A stretch of 64,000 nucleotides of DNA, taken from Nectonema munidae (Eukaryota > Nematomorpha > Nectonematoida > Nectonematidae). How positions within the stretch are numbered: the stretch's first letter is position 1; the number at the start of each line of letters is the position of its first letter. The stretch is taken from assembly GCA_030549495.1 (NCBI GenBank), contig JAUIRK010000226.1, forward strand, positions 163,729-227,728, given 5' to 3'. A program made the position numbers and the translations under genes. The notes under the pieces were generated by a model. The model was given only the letters and a program-made list of their open reading frames with translations, was not told the DNA's origin and did not search any database. This document shows, in pieces, positions 56,541 to 64,000 of the stretch.

Positions 56541-56546
56541 CTTACA

Positions 56547-56637
56547 CAGTGAAGGCTAGGATATCCGAACCTAGAGTATCTGAATCAGAACAATTTCTTT
56601 GTCTCCGAACCTGTTCGGATACTTCAGGATCTACTGT
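56547..56637. mobile_element. Very short Tigger-like MITE
   Basis: About 90 bp. Left cagtgaaggctaggatatcc followed by gaacc; right end reversed cagtagatcctgaagtatcc followed by gaacag; a TA follows the right end. Tatccgaac inside each end is typical of Tigger. Confidence 0.6.
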
Positions 56638-56639
56638 AC

Positions 56640-57945
56640 TTCAACCAATCACATTTTTCTAAAGACATCATCATAATCAGTATAATTTTAGTGTTGAATT
56701 GCAAAACATTTTCTCGCATATTTTGAGAAACAAGAGAATACAAAAATGATTCAACTTGATATAATCAAAAAAATCAAATTAGTTTTTGTTTGAATTTTGA
56801 ATTACCTTTCAAATTTTCTTCATCATGTTCATCCGATTAGACTTTTTTCTCAACTCATCATCATCTGGGAAAATTAGGAAAACAGGAAGTCTTACTTGTT
56901 AATACTATTTTTATTATCAAACACAACAATGCTCTACACAGATAAGAGATTGGGTTTATAGTTGATTTTCTTTTGTGTGCTATTATCAATCAACACGGAT
57001 GGATATGATATAAATGCACTGTTTGATCATGATCATGATGATGATTCAATACATTCCCTCAACCAAAGGAGACGATCTTCGAGGCATTGTTTAAGTTGAA
57101 TTGATGAAGTTTCGCTTCTATCTCCTAATTAAATTAGCTCTGTTTGTGAGGAGAACAGACAAAACTTTGTTTTGCGAATCAGTAGCCGTCTATGAAAGAC
57201 TAGTACTAACTAATTGTAGAAATTTTGAATGTTCCAGTAAATTACCCATTAACTCGCGTTTCTGTATTAAGCCCTTTTCGAAACACACAAAAAAGACGCT
57301 TTTAGTAATTCCTATTTAAATCCATTGAAAGTAAGGTGTCTTCTTCGTTCCCTTGGCAAACATTGGTCTTGAGAGGGTTTAAATAAGTTATGCTTATTCA
57401 AGAGATGATCACAAAATAACTGCTTCATTTTGTACCGAAAGAAACGCAAATACAGTTATAGTAAAATTCATAACTATAAGCTTATAATTTTAAATAGCAG
57501 AATTATGGTATAAAAAGGAGAAAATGCGAGGAAACTCTGAAAGTATGAGTATCTTAATAGAATTGATTATTATCCAGAACTTGATAGAAAAGTTATCAAT
57601 AGTTGTAAAAAATCGATTTGAAAATAATGGTATAATATATTAATCATAAAATAAATAATTACACCTATAGAAAAGAAAGACTCAAACTTGTGAAATATAT
57701 TTTCTTTCAGGATAGCGATGTCAGTTTTGAAGTTTGGTGTGTTTATCTTCTAAATTAAATGTTCTCTGATACAACTGAAATAATTCTGCCATCTCCACAC
57801 TTTCACATCATCTATAAGCTTTCTTCCCTTACTTATTATTAATTTATTTACAGCAAGACATTCTTTTCTACCTTACACTCTGTGGAAAAAGATTTAATAT
57901 ATCTTAGCGACTCCCGAATAGTGGGAAGAGAATTTAAACTTTTTT
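56640..57945. other. A/T-rich region, nothing recognised
   Basis: No gene or repeat ends found. Confidence 0.4.
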
Positions 57946-57949
57946 TGGT

Positions 57950-58140
57950 ATACAAAATTTATAGTTATTTACATACAAGCTACAAAGAAAGACTCACGAA
58001 ACTAAATCATCGTTTCAAAAAGAGAGACATGTTTACCGTTTATAATATCCTTCATGGAAAGATGCTCATCAATTCTAGAATTTTACCTGATTTTTCAAAA
58101 AGAAACCAAAGATTCCGCTCTCAAAAATTTGAGAAATCAA
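57950..58140 (+). pseudogene. Non-LTR reverse transcriptase tail fragment
   Basis: The frame codes YKERLTKLNHRFKKRDMFTV, YNILHGKM, which resembles the C-terminal region of CR1/Jockey-like RTs ('Y..RL..L.L..L..RR.R.DL...YKILHG'). No other part of the element is near. Confidence 0.55.
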
Positions 58141-58521
58141 AAATGTTCTCCACTTTGATGTCAGTCATTGTGTGGCATATTGATCTCTTATCAAGTTTCA
58201 CATGAATTCAGTATATTAGTAAAAATTCATTCTTCTACTTTTATTTCCAAACACTTTTATTTCGTAGCTTTCAAGCTTTTCCAGTTCATGTAATTCTTTT
58301 AACATAAATAAGGAAAGTCTTAAAAATATTTTGAATTTCACTAAAAAGTATAACATTATAATCTCTACAAATTTTCTGGAGAAAGTTAGTGCAAGCGTGA
58401 TTTTCTTTGAAAAGTCATGAGATCCAAAAAATTTGAAACAAGAGATTATAAAATCAGGAAATTTATAAAAGAAATCTTAAGTACTGAAAAGAGTTTTTTA
58501 TAAATAGAAAAGTCTGTACAT

Positions 58522-58803
58522 CAGCGGTTCTGAACAACGGCCCTCAACCTCTTGTTTTGCAGGCCACAAAGCAAAATTGCAGAAAAAGTAGGCGAAAAAT
58601 ATCATAATTAAAATTTTGCAAATTTATTGATTCATCATTTATAAATATTGACATATATGCAGCAATTTGGATTCAGTTTAAAAGTAACGAGAATAATATT
58701 TTCAGAGTTAGTTAAAAAAAGGCTTTTTATAAAAACGGCCCTTTAGTGTAATGCTGGTTCTTAATTTCGCTCCTATATAAAAAAAAAAGGCAGAGAACCA
58801 CTG
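58522..58803. mobile_element. hAT-like MITE
   Basis: 282 bp. Left CAGCGGTTCTGAACAACGGC, right end reversed CAGTGGTTCTCTGCC. Both ends are of the animal CAGYGGTTCT type. Inner ggccct... / acggcccttt is partly mirrored. Flanking octamers ctgtacat and gtataggt do not match well. Confidence 0.65.
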
Positions 58804-59131
58804 GTATAGGTCACCAAAAAGTTGTAAATAAACAGGGTAAACAGTTTTGTAAAAAACTTTATGGATGAAGGATACGAATAAGTTACATTTCGCATCCTTG
58901 AGTCCTCTTCTGAAGACAGAGAGTAGAAGAGAGAGAGAGTAGGAAATGCTAATTAAAAAAATGGGCTTACATATTCGCTAAAGCTGACAAAAGTCGATAA
59001 CGAGAAGAAGTTGGTTATGATCGCTTTGGATGGAATTGAAAATTTGCGATCTTCGTTATACGCACATTCGGAAGATTACAGAGTGATAAGGAAAATGGGA
59101 GAACAATTTTTGTAAAATGAGGATAAGAGTC

Positions 59132-59168
59132 TCTCTATCTCCTCTCTCTCTCTCTCTCTCTATCTATA
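59132..59168 (+). repeat. (CT)n microsatellite
   Basis: Interrupted run of ct/tctc units just before the AC tract. Confidence 0.85.
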
Positions 59169-59248
59169 TGCATGACTGGGTCACGAAATGAAATGCATCG
59201 CTAGACAAAAGTATAAACAGTGAAAGTTAGAAGGCTTGAAAAACACAG

Positions 59249-59839
<591 letters not shown>

Positions 59840-60130
59840 AAAAACCCTCTTTCCTTCCTCGTCACACCTCACATTGAACTTTCATTAAAAAAATATTATT
59901 CCGTTGTTAATTTATTTCTAGATAAGTTATTGAGACGTTAAGGATAAAAACATCCACGATTTATTTAAATATTGAAGATATGCAAAAATAATGCCAATAA
60001 TTTAAAAATTGGCAGGGGTCGTTCACAATTGACGTCAAGCTTTTTTTGATAAGTTTCAAACCCCAAGAAAACCTCATGTCAATTTTGATATATATCATCA
60101 CCGTAACCGAGTGCTATTGACGACTGTAAA
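59840..60130. other. A/T-rich spacer
   Basis: Nothing recognised. Confidence 0.4.
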
Positions 60131-60131
60131 C

Positions 60132-60212
60132 TACAGTATCCCCGAAAACTAAAATCTCAGAAAATTATAGCATCCGTAACTTTTCGGACATTTTCGTAGT
60201 GAGGATTTACTG
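60132..60212. mobile_element. Very short Tigger-like MITE
   Basis: Left acagtatccccgaaaactaa, right end reversed cagtaaatcctcactacgaa, with ttttcggaca inside. Same layout as 56547-56637. Confidence 0.5.
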
Positions 60213-61385
60213 ATTTCCAAAATAGAGACAATATGAATAATATATTTCGAATACCAATTGTTCCTGAACAGAAATCAGTACTTTGCTAATAAAACTCAAT
60301 CTTTTGAGTGATTTTAAATTACGAACTTTTTCAGGGCAAAAGCCAACGTTCCTGAGGAAACAGCTTACAAAAACGAATGAATATGCGAAAGGAGGTAAAA
60401 GTATCAATTATGCTAATCCCATCCATTTTAGTAAAATTCACGCGACAAGATTGACACAAAAAACAAGAAGCGAAAACTCATTTATCGCTAAACAAGGCAA
60501 ATCCAAGATATTTAAATAGAAGTCAAACAACAAAAAGAAACACTAAAAGTTTATGTGAAGATTTAGCAGAAATTACAAATTTAATTAGAAGTACAAAATT
60601 CGAAAAAGCACAAAATTTTTGGACAAAAATGTCACAAGTTGACAAAACTGGACCGTACGTGTAACGCAAAAAAGGAAGAATGATAAAATTCACTTAAAAT
60701 TTCTTTCAGTAACAAAAATGCAACACATGTTTACTGATCGCAGCCGATGTCTGTATGTGCATAGCAGCGTACACACAAATAGAGACTTCAATCAACACGC
60801 AATCTCCGTTGAGTCACGAAGGAAGGCGAATGCCAGTCGGATCCGCTGCAATATTCTTTTTTAGGATATTGCTGTAAAAGGAATAATAATCTGATGATGC
60901 TTGTGATCATTACAATTAATCACCTCGCCACAACTAACATCATCATCAAGAAGCAGCAAGCTTGTCATCATCAACAAGTGCATCATATGGTAGAGATGCG
61001 ATCACCACCGAAAGAAGAGAAGCAAACACGATCACATCACCATTCCACATCATATCTTCTCTTGTCTCCCATTTGGTGGTGTCGTGTGTGAAGGTGGAGC
61101 GTAATTGAAAGTTGAGCAATAATCCTTATATCGACATCTGGAGAGTTTCATCATCCCTTTCATCATACGATGGTATCTCCTCTCTTTTGATTCATCATCC
61201 CATTTTTGATTTGTTGTGTGTATTAATTTACATCATCATCATCATCTTCGTTGCCTCTCTCTCCCCTTATCTATCGTCTTTCACTCTATCCCGATCGTGT
61301 CATTCTCTCTTTTCCCTTGGTTGAAGAATTCGCTAATCACATCTCGTCTCATTCTCGTTCCTCTTTTCCTCTGAATCTCCTTGCA
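60213..61385. other. Actin upstream region, CAT-rich
   Basis: Rich in catcat/atcatc runs (60950-61250) and pyrimidine tracts. The candidate promoter area is at 61100-61385, with a CArG-like site and two TCATTC initiator matches at 61300 and 61349. Confidence 0.4.
61124..61133 (+). promoter_or_regulatory. CArG-like box (one mismatch)
   Basis: ccttatatcg differs at one position from CC(A/T)6GG, the SRF site that drives many animal actin promoters. It lies about 300 bp upstream of the proposed actin 5'UTR exon end. Weak evidence alone. Confidence 0.3.
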
Positions 61386-61434
61386 AGTTTCCTCCCTCCA
61401 CACAAGTTCTCTACTTCCACTCGTCCGCCTTCAA
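61349..61434 (+). other. Probable actin 5'UTR exon
   Basis: Ends in ttcaa|GTAAGT at 61435, a consensus donor, in a C/T-rich leader (cctccctccacacaagttct). Its putative start is the initiator TCATTC at 61349. It would splice to the actin coding exon at 63805. A long 5'UTR intron directly before the ATG is usual in arthropod actin genes. No transcript evidence. Confidence 0.5.
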
Positions 61435-63804
61435 GTAAGTCTGACTTCCTTATACTACATCTTCCTTTCAAATTGCCTAACACCTAGTAAAGCAGTTTCT
61501 CGATATTCCTCTCTCCCTTTGTTCGGTTTTAAAATAATGCTTCTTAAGATCCCTTCTATAATTAGAGTTTGGGCCTTCTTTTTCTCCCTAATTTCTAGGT
61601 AAAATTTGTTCCGACATTTTTTTCATTTTTAAACACTAAAATTAGGCAAGTACCATTTTTAAACAGTATATCAGTATTCATCCACATAGAACTTCGACCA
61701 CTCTAACTCACATGATTGTGAAACACGTAAAATCTTTTCCCTTTCTGTCTTACCTTGATAATAGCAGTTGGTAATGTTTTACTTTACCGTTCTGTCAATC
61801 AAAATGTTTACTATTTTTTAATTTGTAAATAAACTACGACGAAAGAGATCGACATCTCAACAATAGATAATTGCTTGGAAAATTTTTTGATTGACGGAAC
61901 GGTACAGTAGAATATTCCATAGCAGTAAGTAGGTTATTTTAGAAGACCAAAAATGCTTTCAATTAGGTAGGGGTAAAATTTCATTATTGTTTTCAAAAAG
62001 TTTAGCCAAGAAAGCTTTTAAACAAAAAAAAGTTTTTTTAACAAGCTTAAATGTTTTTTGTGATCGTTATTCAGGATTATTCGATATATCATAAAAATAA
62101 TGAAACTGATCAAAATTTCTTCTTCCTAAACACCATTTGATTTCTGGCGCAAAAATCTTGGAATATTTAAGACATCAAAATAAAATGAGGTAGGAAGATA
62201 CTTTCGGAAAAAAACTATTACTGATCATTTGTATCAAACATTTAAAAAGTGTAGATGGAAAATTTTACCACTTTTTTTCGTTTTTACCGGCTCTAGCTTA
62301 CCACCACAAGCTTCGCGGCTGTCCAGGCATTTTAAATCAACCATAGTAAACTTACGTATGTGTGTATCAAACACTTTTGACACAACTGGGATAAACATTT
62401 TGACTTAACAGTTTTAGATTTCTTTTTTTCGTGGTTTAATAATCTTTTTGTTTTTGTTTGCCAAAGTGTCTAAATATTGGAAAGAGTTAAAGAAAGTTGA
62501 TGATTAAAAAATTTTTTTTTGTTTGCCAAAGTGTCTAAATATTGGAAAGAGTTAAAGAAAGTTGATGATTAAAAAATTTTTTTACAAACAAAATGCTTTT
62601 TAGACGGGAACAATACAGCGAATCTTCTGAAGTCTTATGGTCTATGACTATAAAAAATATATTCTCATTTTCGTGTTCTTTACAGAGGCTGTTGCATTTG
62701 ATGGTGATTTTTTTTAATCAATTTAAGTGATCACAACATATCGCTAAATGTATTGAAAATTAGGCTAATATCTCATTAGCTTCTGATTTCGCATATCTGA
62801 AATTGAGTGAAAAATATTTCTTTGTAGAGCTTCAACACATCCTTTTCTATAGTTTGACATATATCGATTTTACTTTGTTTCAAACAGTCTCTTGATCGTA
62901 TCCTTTGTTTACATTTTTGTCAAATCGATGCTTACTACACCATGATCGCAGTTGCTCACCCTTGTAGTTGTATTCCTTTTTCTGTGATGCCATCTTTCGA
63001 TTGCTTGCCTTGAACCAGAAAATACTATATCTACTTGCAACTGCCTTGCTCAAATTTTGAATTGTTGGCAATTAAATCTTCAAAATGAAAAATGGTAGTA
63101 GGGGAAAATTTGGATTTGATTCAAATGATGGTCCAGTCCATTTCAAGTTTAGCGCGACCATCAATTAAGAACGTTCGTTTGCCAACTTTTTATACTTGTT
63201 ATGATTGATTTTCCCATTATTTTAAAATCAAAAACCATTATTGATCTTCCAAATCCAAGCACACCAAATGAACAAAATTTTTACCTTTACACATATGGCA
63301 ATTAGGAATCGAAATTGTGTACTTTTTTCTGAATGGAAATCCTACAAAATTGGCATCATGCCATCATTAAATTTCGTATAGATGCTTGCGTTTATTGGTT
63401 TTATCATTAACAAAGTTTATTAAAACACGGGCCTAAAAAGGGTGCTGCGTGTATGTAGGCAGAATGTGATGTAAAAAGTACACATTCAATATCCCACATG
63501 ATCTGTACAGGATTCGTCTTCCTCTAAATTTTCTGGCGACCCCAAATAACTTGTTTATTTATTAATTTAAAGCATTTGATTTCATACGAATTACTACCCA
63601 TAATTAAGTTATCGATTCTTTTGATTGCAAAATCAAACTCCACACTTGAATGATATTCCTACACAACACAATGCATTATTAGAGACCAACAATGACAAAA
63701 ACCTGTTTCCATTTTAAAAGTCAAAACTATTATTTACAAACGTAATACAAGAAATGTGTTTGAATGTGCGGGTATGGATTTTTTTTAATTATTTCTTCTT
63801 TTAG
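61435..63804 (+). other. Probable actin 5'UTR intron
   Basis: A/T-rich, with a 65-bp tandem duplication (62456-62585) and a stretch (62880-63071) with an unsupported 63-codon minus frame. No second gene recognised. Confidence 0.45.
62456..62585 (+). repeat. Two-copy 65-bp tandem duplication
   Basis: The unit gtttgccaaagtgtctaaat ... gatgattaaaaaattttttt occurs twice in direct order, identical apart from the T-run length. Either a very recent duplication or an assembly artefact. Confidence 0.93.
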
Positions 63805-63808
63805 ATAA

Positions 63809-63991
<183 letters not shown>

Positions 63992-64000
63992 TGAGAAGAC

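Overview
This is an AT-rich (roughly 70% A+T by eye), intron-rich metazoan window crowded with DNA-transposon debris. Pogo/Tigger, hAT, piggyBac, tRNA-SINEs and a non-LTR element, together with AT-rich introns of several kb and animal host genes, point to an arthropod. A parasitic copepod of the sea-louse type is my best guess, by inference only. I see no prokaryotic operon, CRISPR array or phage.

The backbone is a nine-exon hydroxymethylglutaryl-CoA synthase gene on + (25710-50097). Glu90, Cys122 and His266 of its catalytic centre are all present, junctions are canonical apart from one choice of boundary, and an AATAAA lies 72 bp after the stop. Its introns hold a 28S rRNA-derived fragment, SINEs, a 36-37 bp minisatellite, an unidentified decayed coding block, a poly-T tract of doubtful quality, a piggyBac element complete at both ends, and two hAT-like remnants. 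Other host genes are an intronless GNAT-family acetyltransferase on - (52996-54000), the first coding exon of an actin gene on + at the right edge (63815-63940) with a probable 5'UTR exon about 2.4 kb upstream, and an intronless two-CxxC protein on - (14622-15302) resembling C18orf21/UPF0711 of RNase MRP. Single exon-like pieces resemble AP180/PICALM (4071-4218, -) and the kinesin-14 motor end (11078-11276, -). One 53-bp splice-flanked exon (55375-55427, -) is unidentified.

The left 25 kb is mostly transposon ground: a decayed ZBED5-like hAT (1600-3060), several short hAT MITEs with readable 8-bp target duplications, a minisatellite array split by a MITE and abutted by the 3' half of a LINE (7110-9840, -), a Tigger piece beside a ZNF862-like hAT (16215-18700, -), a perfect 38-bp foldback, and a larger Tigger copy (21339-23091, +). 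The right part has tRNA-SINE copies, Tigger-like MITEs and an uninterrupted (AC)n tract of about 575 bp.

The host genes do not form a pathway or a system. HMGCS serves the mevalonate pathway (in arthropods the source of farnesyl compounds), actin the cytoskeleton, and the GNAT protein has no assigned substrate. I found no undescribed multi-gene system. The more unusual signals are the nested repeat structure, the rRNA fragment in HMGCS intron 1, the small deviations in HMGCS, and a SINE family sharing a conserved body.
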